NCBI RefSeq assembly: GCF_900114635.1 | Contig: NZ_FOTQ01000012.1 | Span: 1 to 64,000 of the forward strand | Source of the DNA: Shimia aestuarii | GTDB lineage: Bacteria; Pseudomonadota; Alphaproteobacteria; Rhodobacterales; Rhodobacteraceae | Reading direction: 5' to 3' | Length of the DNA: 64,000 bases | Shown: piece after piece, positions 8,691 to 16,866 of the stretch | How the letters are laid out: each line of letters starts with the position of its first letter | Position numbering within the stretch: position 1 is the stretch's first letter | The notes under the pieces: model-generated | What the model was told of the DNA's origin: nothing | Seen by the model: only the letters and a program-made list of their open reading frames with translations | Database searches by the model: none | Position numbers and translations under genes: made by a program

Positions 8691-8758
8691 ACCAATAATG
8701 AGCGCGCCCCGATGCGTGCCTTTTCTGCAAAAAAGCAGATTTTCAGGGAGAGATTGTG

Positions 8759-11371
8759 ATGGCCGATAATAACAGCGGCAACCGCGCGTTGAGCGAGGAA
8801 GAACTTCAGGATCTGGTGGCTTCCACTGATTCAGGCGCGCGAAACCCGGCTGGGCCGGTTGGGCAGATGCTGGCGATCGTGGCCGTGGTCTGGTCCCTGT
8901 TCCAGGTTTTGCTGGCTTCGCCGGTTTCCAACTATGTGTTGCCCGGCGACCTGATCAACAACAGCCGCCAGATTCACCTGGCCTTTGCGATTTTCCTGGC
9001 CTTCATGGCCTACCCGGCGTTCCGGTCATCGCCGCGCACCTACATCCCCATCGCGGATTGGATCATGGCCCTGTTGGGGGCCGCAATCGCGATGTACGGG
9101 TTCATTTTCTATGACAAGATCGTCAATGCGGGCGGGCTTGCGGATGATATGGACAAGTGGTTTGCGCTGGTTGGCCTGCTGTTGCTGTTCGAAGGCGCGC
9201 GCCGCGCGCTGGGACCGGCGATGGCGATCATCGCCACGATTTTCCTTGTTTACGTGTTCTTTGGCTCGTCCGAATGGGTGCCGGAGGTGATCCGCTGGAA
9301 AGGCGCGTCGCTCAAGAAAGCGATGAGCCACATGTGGATCACGTCCGAGGGCGTGTTCGGCATTGCGCTGGGCGTGTCGACCAAGTTCGTTTTCCTGTTC
9401 GTGCTGTTTGGCGCATTGCTCGAAAAAGCGGGGGCCGGCAATTACTTCATCAAGATGGCGTTTGGCGCGCTGGGGCACCTGCGTGGTGGTCCGGCCAAGG
9501 CCGCGGTTGTCGGCTCGGCGGCGACCGGCCTGATCTCGGGCTCGTCGATTGCCAATGTCGTGACCACGGGCACCTTCACCATTCCGCTGATGAAGCGGGT
9601 TGGGTTCAGCGCCGAAAAGGGCGGCGCCGTGGAAGTGGCGTCTTCGGTCAACGGTCAGATCATGCCGCCGGTGATGGGGGCTGCGGCCTTTCTGATGGTG
9701 GAATATGTCGGCATTTCCTATGTCGAGGTGATCACCCACGCTTTCCTGCCTGCCGCGATTTCCTATGTCGCGCTGGTCTATATCGTCCACCTTGAAGCGG
9801 TGAAGAACAACATGCCGACGCTGGGCGACCGGGTGGTGAGCCTTGGCAAGACCATTGGCGGCATGGCGGTGTTTTTCGCGGGCTTCGCGGCGCTGTGTTA
9901 CGGGGTGCAATACCCGGTGCGGTGGATCACCTCGGCGTTGCCATCCTCGGGGCTGGTGCTGTCGGCGCTGATCGTGCTGGCCTATGTCGCGTTGCTCTGG
10001 CTGGCGTCCAAGGCGCCCGATCTTGAGCCGGATGACCCCAATGCCGAGCACGTGGAACTTCCTGTTGTGGGCGAAATCTACAAGACCGGTCTCTATTTCC
10101 TGCTGCCGATCATCGTGCTGGTCTATTTCCTGATGATCGAACAGAAATCGCCGGGGCTTTCGGCGTTCTGGGCGACGATGCTGCTTTTTGTGATCCTGCT
10201 CACGCAGCGCCCGTTGAAGGCGATGTTCCGGGGCGAGAGCGCCTTTGGCAACGCGTTCCGCGATGGTGTCGCGGACCTTTGGCAGGGCTTGATTGACGGC
10301 GCGCGCAACATGATCGGGATCGGCCTTGCCACGGCGACGGCGGGTGTGATCGTGGGCACGGTGACTCTGACCGGGGTGGGGCAGGTGATGGCCGATCTTG
10401 TCGAGTTCCTGTCAGGTGGCAACCTGATCCTGATGCTTGTGATGGTGGGCTTGCTGAGCCTTGTTCTGGGCATGGGGCTGCCGACCACGGCGAACTATAT
10501 CGTGGTCAGTTCGCTGATGGCGGGGGTGGTTGTCGAACTGGGCGCGCAATCGGGGCTGATCGTGCCGCTGATCGCGGTGCACCTTTTCGTGTTCTACTTT
10601 GGCATTATGGCAGATGTGACGCCGCCCGTGGGCCTGGCAAGCTTTGCTGCCGCCGCCGTATCGGGCGGGGATGCGATCCGCACCGGGTTCACGGCTTTCT
10701 TCTACAGCTTGCGCACCGTGGCACTGCCTTTCGTGTTCATCTTTAACACCGATCTTCTTTTGATCGATGTCGGATGGGTGCAGGGCATATTGGTCGCGGT
10801 GGTGGCGACAATCGCGATCCTTGTGTTCACGGCAGGGACCATGGGTTATTTCCTCACCAAGAGCCGCATCTATGAGAGCGTGGTTCTGGTGGTGATCGCC
10901 TTTGCCCTGTTCCGTCCGGATTACCTGATCAACCGCATCCAGCCTCCTTTCGAAATGATCGAACCGGCGGGGCTTGAGGCTGCGCTCGACGCCGCGCAGG
11001 ACGGATCGGAGCTGCGCGTGATCGTGGCCGGGCCGGACTTTGACACGGGTGAGATGAAGGAAACCACGCTGGTGCTTCAGGTCAGTGGTGACGGTTCGGG
11101 CAGCGAACGGCTGGATGGCTTTGGCCTGATGCTGCTGGAAGAGGACGGAGCTGTGAAGCTGGATGAGCCGATGTTCGGCACGCCCTTTGCCGACACTATG
11201 CAGGGGTTCGATTTCTACGCCGACGACCCGGTGGTGATTGCCTCGGTCAAGGCGCCGGCGGACCAGTTGCCGAAGGAAATCATGTATATTCCGGCGCTGC
11301 TGCTTCTTGGGCTGGTGGCCCTGGCACAGCGGCGCCGTCAACGCAATGAACCAACGGGAGAAATGGCATGA
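8759..11371 (+). CDS. TRAP transporter fused DctQM-type permease with C-terminal DUF3394-like region
   Basis: This 870-residue inner-membrane protein joins the small (4 TM) and large (12 TM) TRAP permease subunits in one chain, the normal partner of TAXI receptors. It carries out sodium-driven uptake. The N-terminal hydrophobic block covers about 35-180. The large domain includes GSAATGLISGSSIANVVTTGTFTIPLMK and the second conserved segment LVLGMGLPTTANYIV. The C-terminal 150 residues form a soluble region followed by a last membrane helix near the end, as in DUF3394 members. The ATG at 8759 follows CAGGGAGAG. The stop overlaps the usp start by four bases. Confidence 0.9.
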   Translation: MADNNSGNRALSEEELQDLVASTDSGARNPAGPVGQMLAIVAVVWSLFQVLLASPVSNYVLPGDLINNSRQIHLAFAIFLAFMAYPAFRSSPRTYIPIADWIMALLGAAIAMYGFIFYDKIVNAGGLADDMDKWFALVGLLLLFEGARRALGPAMAIIATIFLVYVFFGSSEWVPEVIRWKGASLKKAMSHMWITSEGVFGIALGVSTKFVFLFVLFGALLEKAGAGNYFIKMAFGALGHLRGGPAKAAVVGSAATGLISGSSIANVVTTGTFTIPLMKRVGFSAEKGGAVEVASSVNGQIMPPVMGAAAFLMVEYVGISYVEVITHAFLPAAISYVALVYIVHLEAVKNNMPTLGDRVVSLGKTIGGMAVFFAGFAALCYGVQYPVRWITSALPSSGLVLSALIVLAYVALLWLASKAPDLEPDDPNAEHVELPVVGEIYKTGLYFLLPIIVLVYFLMIEQKSPGLSAFWATMLLFVILLTQRPLKAMFRGESAFGNAFRDGVADLWQGLIDGARNMIGIGLATATAGVIVGTVTLTGVGQVMADLVEFLSGGNLILMLVMVGLLSLVLGMGLPTTANYIVVSSLMAGVVVELGAQSGLIVPLIAVHLFVFYFGIMADVTPPVGLASFAAAAVSGGDAIRTGFTAFFYSLRTVALPFVFIFNTDLLLIDVGWVQGILVAVVATIAILVFTAGTMGYFLTKSRIYESVVLVVIAFALFRPDYLINRIQPPFEMIEPAGLEAALDAAQDGSELRVIVAGPDFDTGEMKETTLVLQVSGDGSGSERLDGFGLMLLEEDGAVKLDEPMFGTPFADTMQGFDFYADDPVVIASVKAPADQLPKEIMYIPALLLLGLVALAQRRRQRNEPTGEMA

Positions 11372-11802
11372 CCAATCACGTGCTCTGCGCCATCGACCTG
11401 ACGCATAAACGCGACGCGGAAGAAAAGCTGCTGCTCAAGGCCGCCGACCTTGCCAAGCATTACGGGGCGACCCTGAGTGTTGTGACCGTGGTGCCGGATT
11501 ACGGGATGTCGATCGTGGGATCCTATTTCAAGGACGGCACACTCGAAAAAGCGGTGGCGTCGGCAAATGACGAGTTGCACAAGTTCGTGGCCAAGACCCT
11601 GCCGGATTTCGGCCATGTGCAGCATATCGTCGAGGTCGGCACGGCCTACGAGATGATCCTTGACGCGATCAAGCGCTCCAAGGCGGACCTTGTGGTGATG
11701 GGCGCGCACAAGCCGGACCTGATGGATCGGCTGCAGGGGCCGAACTCGGCCCGCGTGGCACGTCATGCGCCCTGTTCGGTGCTGGTGGTGCGGCAGGATT
11801 GA
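11368..11802 (+). CDS. UspA-family universal stress protein
   Basis: The 144-residue single-domain Usp fold protein is translationally coupled to the TRAP permease gene (ATGA overlap). In Halomonas the Usp protein TeaD is similarly encoded with a TRAP transporter and modulates it, so a regulatory role here is plausible but inferred. The C-terminal nucleotide-binding signature is degenerate: the usual G-x2-G-x9-G-S/T reads G-A-H-K and then G-P-N with one residue fewer between, so ATP binding is uncertain. The ending APCSVLVVR is typical of the family. Confidence 0.85.
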   Translation: MTNHVLCAIDLTHKRDAEEKLLLKAADLAKHYGATLSVVTVVPDYGMSIVGSYFKDGTLEKAVASANDELHKFVAKTLPDFGHVQHIVEVGTAYEMILDAIKRSKADLVVMGAHKPDLMDRLQGPNSARVARHAPCSVLVVRQD

Positions 11803-11810
11803 GACGGACG

Positions 11811-11829
11811 GCGCGGGGATATCCCGCGT
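11811..11829 (+). terminator. Weak terminator-like hairpin after usp
   Basis: CGCGGG (11812-11817) pairs with CCCGCG (11823-11828) just after the usp stop codon. The downstream T content is poor, so this is a modest candidate for the end of the TRAP operon. Confidence 0.35.
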
Positions 11830-11864
11830 CGCCAAATTTCCTGATTTTCCGTTGAAAATGGGCC

Positions 11865-11894
11865 TTGTGCTTCCGCGGCTTGCAAGGATATACG
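11865..11894 (+). promoter_or_regulatory. Candidate tRNA-Ser promoter
   Basis: TTGTGC (11865-11870) and TATACG (11889-11894) lie 18 bases apart, or 17 if the -10 is read as ATATAC. They end eight bases before the mature tRNA 5' end. The position fits a tRNA promoter, but the match is only moderate. Confidence 0.35.
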
Positions 11895-11901
11895 GGTCAG
11901 C

Positions 11902-11991
11902 GGAGACGTGGCCGAGTGGTCGAAGGCGCTCCCCTGCTAAGGGAGTATACCGGAAACGGTATCGAGGGTTCGAATCCCTTCGTCTCCGCCA
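11902..11991 (+). tRNA. tRNA-Ser(GCU)
   Basis: The 90-base class II tRNA has acceptor GGAGACG paired with CGTCTCC, an anticodon stem CTCCC/GGGAG with loop CTGCTAA (anticodon GCT at 11936-11938), a long variable arm (TATACCG/CGGTATC), a T arm with TTCGAAT and an encoded GCCA 3' end. The long variable arm and anticodon agree on serine (AGC/AGU codons). Confidence 0.96.
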
Positions 11992-12023
11992 CCATGCATT
12001 GTTTTTGGGGATCAAGTCGCGCG

Positions 12024-12062
12024 CCACGCATGGTTCATGCGTGGTTGGTGCGTGTCTTTTTC
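12024..12062 (+). terminator. Terminator-like hairpin after tRNA-Ser
   Basis: CCACGCATG (12024-12032) and CATGCGTGG (12036-12044) form a perfect 9-bp stem with a 3-base loop. A T-rich tract follows about ten bases later. It probably ends the tRNA transcript. Confidence 0.5.
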
Positions 12063-12143
12063 GATGTGTTTTCCAGATCGGATTGCCCGCTTGATCGCAG
12101 ATGCGCAAGTTGCCTCCCGGCGAGATGCGGGGTGGGGGCGTCG

Positions 12144-13178
12144 CTAGCGGCGACTGGCGACCGACACGGACAGAACGCAGAGCAGCTCCCAAAGCATCGT
12201 TGCGGCGACAAGTGCGGTGTTGCCGGATTGATCAAAGGGTGGGGACACCTCGACCACGTCGCCGCCGATCAGGTTGAGCCCGTCGAGCCCACGGATCAGG
12301 ATCTGGACCTCGCGGGGGGTCAGGCCGCCGGTTTCGGGGGTGCCGGTGCCGGGTGTGAAGGCTGGGTCGATGCTGTCGACGTCGAAGCTCACATAGGTGG
12401 GGCCATCGCCGACAATGGATCGGGCTTCGTGCAGCACGGCCTCGAGGCCCATCTCGTAGAATTCTTCGATGTGGATCACCCGCATGCCGCTGTCATAGGA
12501 GAAATCCCAATGCGGTTCGGCGCGGCCGCGAATGCCGATCTGGACAACGCGTTCCGGGTCGAGAACCCCGGCCAGGGCGGCATTGCGAAATGGTCCGCCG
12601 TGATGGAAGCGAGAGCCGTTGAACGGGCCGCCGGTATCGGCATGGGCGTCGATATGGATCATGCCCACGGGCGCGTCCCGGCCCACCGCCTTGAGGATTG
12701 GATAGCTGATCGAGTGATCCCCGCCCACTGAGAGTGGCACGACCCCGGCATCCACGACGCCGTGATAGAAATCCTCGATATCTTGTGTCGCCTGATCGAG
12801 ATTGTAGGTGTTCGGGATCGGCACGTCGCCACAATCGGCATAGTGGGCGATTGCGGCGGGGATCGTGCCGCTGACGTGGTGCTTGGGGCCTGCGGCCAGA
12901 ACCGACATCTCGCGTACCTGCGCCGGGCCGAAGCGGGTGCCCGGACGGTTGGTCACGGCCAGATCGAACGGCACCCCCAGAAGCGCGATATCAAGCCCTT
13001 CGAAGCCTTCCTGCATCGGGGCGCGCAGGAAGGAGGAAAATCCGGCATAGGGCGCCACATGCTCGCGCTTGTCACCGCCATGGGCGCCACCGCCATCCAG
13101 AAAATCCTGCAATTCCCGGTCGTTGAGATCGGTTTTCTCGGCAAGGGCGCGAAGGTGGTCGAGTTTGGTCTGGGGCAT
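12144..13178 (-). CDS. Agmatinase-family ureohydrolase (substrate uncertain)
   Basis: The 344-residue enzyme hydrolyses a guanidino compound to urea plus an amine. The binuclear metal ligands are all present: His155 in GGDHS, Asp177/His179/Asp181 in DAHAD, and Asp266/Asp268 in SFDVDSIDP, followed by the family loop TPGTGTPETGG. An N-terminal extension of about 60 residues before the core is shared with agmatinases and with guanidinobutyrases or guanidinopropionases, so the exact substrate is open. The ATG at 13178 is preceded by GAGAGACC; an upstream in-frame start has no similarity. It is divergent from a LysR regulator, and a lone TctC receptor lies beyond that regulator. Confidence 0.85.
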   Translation of the reverse strand: MPQTKLDHLRALAEKTDLNDRELQDFLDGGGAHGGDKREHVAPYAGFSSFLRAPMQEGFEGLDIALLGVPFDLAVTNRPGTRFGPAQVREMSVLAAGPKHHVSGTIPAAIAHYADCGDVPIPNTYNLDQATQDIEDFYHGVVDAGVVPLSVGGDHSISYPILKAVGRDAPVGMIHIDAHADTGGPFNGSRFHHGGPFRNAALAGVLDPERVVQIGIRGRAEPHWDFSYDSGMRVIHIEEFYEMGLEAVLHEARSIVGDGPTYVSFDVDSIDPAFTPGTGTPETGGLTPREVQILIRGLDGLNLIGGDVVEVSPPFDQSGNTALVAATMLWELLCVLSVSVASRR

Positions 13179-13287
13179 CAGGGTCTCTCGTCTGTCGGTG
13201 TGGGGACGGTGAGAGCATTTTGTCTGGTGAAATAGGTCAAATAAATCCAATATGATGAAAGCTTACTTTTCGAAATTGAGGTATAAA

Positions 13288-14202
13288 ATGCTCAGCCTGC
13301 ATGAAAACTCGATCCGCAAGCTCCGCATCTTTGTCACCGTAGTGGATTGCGGCGGGTTCTCGGCGGCGCAGAGCGTGTTGGGGGCGTCGGCTGCCACCAT
13401 CAGTATCCAGATGAAGGAACTCGAAGAGCAACTGGGCATGACGCTTTGTCATCGCGGACGATCGGGGTTCCGGATGACCGAGCAGGGGCGGGCGGTTTAT
13501 GACGCGGCGCAGAACGTGCTGGGCGCGTTCAGCAACTTCAACCTGGCCACGGCGGAAATACAGAACCAGCTGGTGGGAGAGGTAAAGATCGGCATGCAGG
13601 CGAACATGGCCACCAACCCGGCCTTGAAGTTGTCCGAAGCAATCCGTCAGTTTCAAACCCGGGAAAACGAGGTTGTTTTCCGGCTTGAGGAAACCCGTTC
13701 CGCCGATCAGCAAAGTCGCACGCTGGAGGGGCGCTATGATCTGAGTATCGGGCTTTATCCCAACCGGATTTCCGGGCTGGATTACACCGAGCTCTTTTCG
13801 GAGACGGTCGCGCTCTATTGTGCCTCGGAGCATCCGCTGGCGGGCATGGAGGATCTGTCCGAGATCGAAAGGCAGCTTGGAAAATTCAAGCTGGTGTCAT
13901 CGGGAACCGGGCTGGAACGCGCGATCAGCAAACCTGCGACCCTGCCGGAGCCAACGGCCTTTACCGAGGACATGGATGCGGCGATGCTTTTGATCCTGTC
14001 GGGGTGTTACCTTGGATTTCTGCCGACACATTTTGCCGAAACATGGCGACGCAGGGATATGGTGCGTGCAGTTATGCCCGAGAGGTTCAGCACCGAGATT
14101 CCGTTCCACCTCATCACCAGGCGCGGCGGGCGGGACAATAACGTTGTCGACGTTTTCATCGCCGATGTGTTGCGTGCGCATGCAAAAGCGCAAAAGGAAT
14201 GA
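13288..14202 (+). CDS. LysR-family transcriptional regulator
   Basis: The 304-residue protein has an N-terminal winged helix (about residues 5-65: IRKLRIFVTVVDCGGFSAAQSV then the recognition helix SAATISIQMKELEEQLG) and a periplasmic-binding-fold effector domain. I start it at the ATG at 13288, which has TTGAGG eight bases upstream; an ATG at 13252 lacks a ribosome binding site. It is divergent from the ureohydrolase and convergent with the TctC gene, so it may regulate either. The divergent spacer is AT-rich, with TTTCGAAA at 13268-13275. Confidence 0.85.
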   Translation: MLSLHENSIRKLRIFVTVVDCGGFSAAQSVLGASAATISIQMKELEEQLGMTLCHRGRSGFRMTEQGRAVYDAAQNVLGAFSNFNLATAEIQNQLVGEVKIGMQANMATNPALKLSEAIRQFQTRENEVVFRLEETRSADQQSRTLEGRYDLSIGLYPNRISGLDYTELFSETVALYCASEHPLAGMEDLSEIERQLGKFKLVSSGTGLERAISKPATLPEPTAFTEDMDAAMLLILSGCYLGFLPTHFAETWRRRDMVRAVMPERFSTEIPFHLITRRGGRDNNVVDVFIADVLRAHAKAQKE

Positions 14203-14244
14203 CGCGGCGGGCAGATGCCACACCGCGCCATCAGGGAGGTCGGG

Positions 14245-15183
14245 TTATTCGGACGTCAGCGCCTGGAAGGTCTTGATATCTTTTGCAATGAGGGCTTCGG
14301 CTTCGGCGCGGGGTTTCCAGTAGATCTGGGCGCCGTTCGAGGCGACGTAGTCCTTGGCGGCGTCGCTTGCGATTGCCTTGAGCGCGGCGGCCTCGAGTTT
14401 CTGGATGATGTCTTCGGGGGTGCCCTTGCGCACGAACAACCCGTTCCACAGAACAATGTCGAGTTCCGGGACAAGCTCAGCCACGGTTGGGGCGTCGGGG
14501 GTCAGGGATATGCGTTCGGACGTGACGGTGGCCAGCACTTTCAGGTCATCAAGGCAGGGCTGTACCAGACCGGCGACCGAGTTCATCACGTCGACATCGC
14601 CGGATGCAAGCGTGTTGCAGTCGAGATTGTCGTAGGCTGCGTCCGAACCGAATTCGAACCCGAATTTCTCGGCCAGACCAAAGGTGACGTGGGTTGGCAC
14701 AAGACCCGCGCCGAAATGGCCAAGCGCGACGTCGTTGTCCTGTACATAGGCCGCCAGTTCTTCCATGGTTTCATATGGCGCGTCCTTGGCGGCCACGAGC
14801 AGGAAGGGGTAGGTCAGGAAGACGCCGACCGGGACAAACGGATCGGGGTCCAGTTCCTCGATCCCGATGGCCGGTCCGACGACGGGCACACCGATCACGA
14901 AGGACCCGACGGTATATCCATCGGCCGGGGCAGTCGCGACCTCGATCGCGCCGGGAAACGGGCCGCCGCCGCCACCGGGCTTGTTCACCACAGCTGCGGG
15001 CGATCCGTACAAGGCCTGGAACTCGTCAGCGATCATGCGCGTCAGCACATCCTCTTCACCCCCGGGAGGCCAGGGCACAACGAAGGAAACGGGCTTTTCG
15101 GGGTACTCGGCGGCGACGGGTAGTGTCATTGGCAGCAGCGACACCATCGCGATGGCGGTTGAGCGTAGGAACAGGTTGGTCAT
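14245..15183 (-). CDS. Tripartite tricarboxylate transporter (TctC-type) substrate-binding protein
   Basis: This 312-residue periplasmic receptor belongs to the Bug/TctC family that binds carboxylates for TctAB membrane proteins. The signal peptide ends PVAA-EYPEKP. The conserved segments VVPWPPGGEEDVLTRMIADEF and VVNKPGGGGG and a late GTPEDIIQKLEAAA are visible. AGGGAGCC precedes the chosen ATG at 15183. No TctA or TctB gene is nearby, so it either uses a transporter encoded elsewhere or serves as a sensor, as orphan Bug proteins do in some Proteobacteria. Confidence 0.88.
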   Translation of the reverse strand: MTNLFLRSTAIAMVSLLPMTLPVAAEYPEKPVSFVVPWPPGGEEDVLTRMIADEFQALYGSPAAVVNKPGGGGGPFPGAIEVATAPADGYTVGSFVIGVPVVGPAIGIEELDPDPFVPVGVFLTYPFLLVAAKDAPYETMEELAAYVQDNDVALGHFGAGLVPTHVTFGLAEKFGFEFGSDAAYDNLDCNTLASGDVDVMNSVAGLVQPCLDDLKVLATVTSERISLTPDAPTVAELVPELDIVLWNGLFVRKGTPEDIIQKLEAAALKAIASDAAKDYVASNGAQIYWKPRAEAEALIAKDIKTFQALTSE

Positions 15184-15598
15184 GGGGGCTCCCTGAGATT
15201 GCGAAGGCACGGACATGCGACCGGTTCAAGGCCACGTTGGAGCGAGGGTGGCACGCGTCGTCAGATTGAAAAATCTAAAAGATAGAAAGTTCATTTTACC
15301 TTTTATGAATGAAATTCATCGGCGACCCGGCCCCTGTTTCGGTGCACCTCCGATGTCTCGGGAGGGGGCGCCTTTATGAAAGCCTGCTCAACACATAAGC
15401 AGACGATGCGGCGCTTACCGTAGAAATCAATGGGATTGATGGGAGACCGGGCAAAGGTTTGCCAGATTGGCGGAATGCCCGGATTTGTGGGGATTTCCCG
15501 GGTGGCTTGGCCTTCTATTTGCAAGTAATTATTGAGTATTTTCCGTATTTGGCGGTGAAGTCGATTTGAGGATTTACAGTCTTGATGCAGGCAATTTC
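15184..15598. other. Intergenic region between TctC and the AEP transporter operon
   Basis: About 545 bases separate the divergent tctC-like and AEP receptor genes. The part near 15265-15320 and the part near 15520-15660 are AT-rich and probably hold the two promoters. A 73-codon open frame on the minus strand (15303-15524) has no ribosome binding site and no recognisable domain, so I do not call it a gene. Confidence 0.5.
15305..15319. promoter_or_regulatory. Inverted repeat upstream of the TctC gene
   Basis: ATGAAT-GAA-ATTCAT is a perfect 6-bp inverted repeat with a 3-base spacer in an AT-rich patch about 120 bases upstream of the TctC start. It contains T-N11-A spacing and could be a LysR-type operator, possibly for the regulator at 13288. 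Confidence 0.35.
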
Positions 15599-15613
15599 AT
15601 AGGCTGAGCTTAT
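15599..15613. promoter_or_regulatory. LysR-type box upstream of the AEP transporter operon
   Basis: ATAGG-CTGAG-CTTAT has T-N11-A geometry and 4 of 5 arm bases paired. It lies 116 bases upstream of the receptor ATG. The same arrangement, ATAGG-N5-CCTAT, is found at 20961-20975 between the LysR gene and phnW, which suggests one regulator binds both. Confidence 0.55.
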
Positions 15614-15728
15614 AATCCATTAGGAAAAAACGATTTCCCCTGATGTTGGAAAATTCACAGTCTCATCGTCACAGGTGGCGCCTGAGGTCGGATGGCCGGG
15701 CAAAACCGAACCAACAGAGGAGCAATCC

Positions 15729-16748
15729 ATGAAAACAACGTCAAAAACCCTGACCATCGCGGCAGCCGCCGCCATTGCGGCCACAGGGGTCTTCGCGGAA
15801 ACCGAGCTGACGGTCTATACCGCGTTCGAGGCAGAGGATCTCAAGCGGTACGCCGACACGTTCAACGAAGCGCATCCGGACATCAAGATCAACTGGGTAC
15901 GCGACTCCACGGGCATCGTGACCGCGAAGCTTCTCGCGGAGAAAGACAATCCGCAGGCCGATGTTGTCTGGGGGCTGGCGGCAACGTCGTTACTGCTGCT
16001 CAAGAGCGAAGACATGCTGGAGCCCTACGCCCCCAAGGGTGTGGAGGCGCTCGATCCCAAATTCGTCGATTCCGACAACCCGCCCTACTGGGTCGGGCAG
16101 GACGCCTGGGCCGGCGCGATCTGCTACAACACGGTTGAGGCCGAGAAGAATGGCCTGACACCGCCGACGTCGTGGAAAGACCTGCATGACCCGATGTACA
16201 AGGGCCATATCATCATGCCCAACCCGAACTCGTCGGGCACCGGGTTCCTGGACGTTTCGAGCTGGTTGCAGATGTTTGGCGAAGAAGCCGGCTGGGACTA
16301 CATGGACGGGCTGCACGAGAACATCGCGCGCTATACCCATTCCGGTTCCAAGCCCTGCAAACTGGCCGCTTCGGGTGAAATTCCGATCGGGATCTCCTTT
16401 GCGTTCCGTGGCGCCAAGTCGAAAGCCGCAGGCGCGCCGCTCGAAGTGATCGTGCCGAGCGAAGGTGTTGGCTGGGACATGGAAGCGGGCGGTATCATTG
16501 CCGGGACCGCGAACCTTGAGGCCGCGCAGACGCTTCTGGACTTTGCAGTGAGCACGAAGGCCATGGAAATGTACAATGTTGGCTATGCCATCATCGGCAT
16601 ACCAAGCCTTGCCAAGCCGGTCGAACATTTCCCCGACGGTCTGAAGGACGCCCTGATCGAGAACGATTTCGAATGGGCCGCCAACAACCGCGCGGCGATC
16701 CTGGCCGAGTGGCAGAGCCGCTACGACGGCAAGTCGGACCCCAAGTAA
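15729..16748 (+). CDS. aepX: 2-aminoethylphosphonate ABC transporter substrate-binding protein (AepX/PhnS2 type)
   Basis: The 339-residue periplasmic receptor is predicted to capture 2-aminoethylphosphonate. The signal peptide (1-24) ends VFA-ETE. The mature protein starts ELTVYTAFEAEDLKRYADTF and contains DVVWGLAATSLLLLKSEDMLEPY, both characteristic of iron/phosphonate-type receptors of the AEP family. AGAGGAGC precedes the ATG. It heads an operon with an ATPase and a double permease and lies within 5.3 kb of phnW, which is the main support for AEP as ligand. Fe(III) receptors are related, but context favours AEP. The name follows the AepXVW system described in marine bacteria. Confidence 0.85.
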   Translation: MKTTSKTLTIAAAAAIAATGVFAETELTVYTAFEAEDLKRYADTFNEAHPDIKINWVRDSTGIVTAKLLAEKDNPQADVVWGLAATSLLLLKSEDMLEPYAPKGVEALDPKFVDSDNPPYWVGQDAWAGAICYNTVEAEKNGLTPPTSWKDLHDPMYKGHIIMPNPNSSGTGFLDVSSWLQMFGEEAGWDYMDGLHENIARYTHSGSKPCKLAASGEIPIGISFAFRGAKSKAAGAPLEVIVPSEGVGWDMEAGGIIAGTANLEAAQTLLDFAVSTKAMEMYNVGYAIIGIPSLAKPVEHFPDGLKDALIENDFEWAANNRAAILAEWQSRYDGKSDPK

Positions 16749-16757
16749 GACCTCTGT

Positions 16758-16793
16758 GCCGGCGGGGTTCCTCCCCCCTCGCCGGCCCCTTTT
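16758..16793 (+). terminator. Hairpin with short T tract after the AEP receptor gene
   Basis: GCCGGCG (16758-16764) pairs with CGCCGGC (16780-16786), extended by GGG/CCC inside, and is followed by CCCCTTTT. It probably lowers read-through into the ATPase gene so that the receptor is made in excess. Confidence 0.6.
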
Positions 16794-16866
16794 GCGCGGG
16801 CCGTGACGGCCTGCGCAACCTCCCATCCCATTCCCTTCCCGCCGAAAACGATCCGAGGCACTAATT

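Noticed and set aside
15303-15524. 73-codon minus-strand open frame upstream of the TctC gene
   Set aside because: There is no ribosome binding site or domain, and it falls in a promoter-bearing spacer. It could be a decayed gene, but nothing supports that.
15614-15728. Pho box before the AEP importer
   Set aside because: Several TCA triplets occur near 15655-15680, but their spacings are 8 and 6 bases rather than the required 11.
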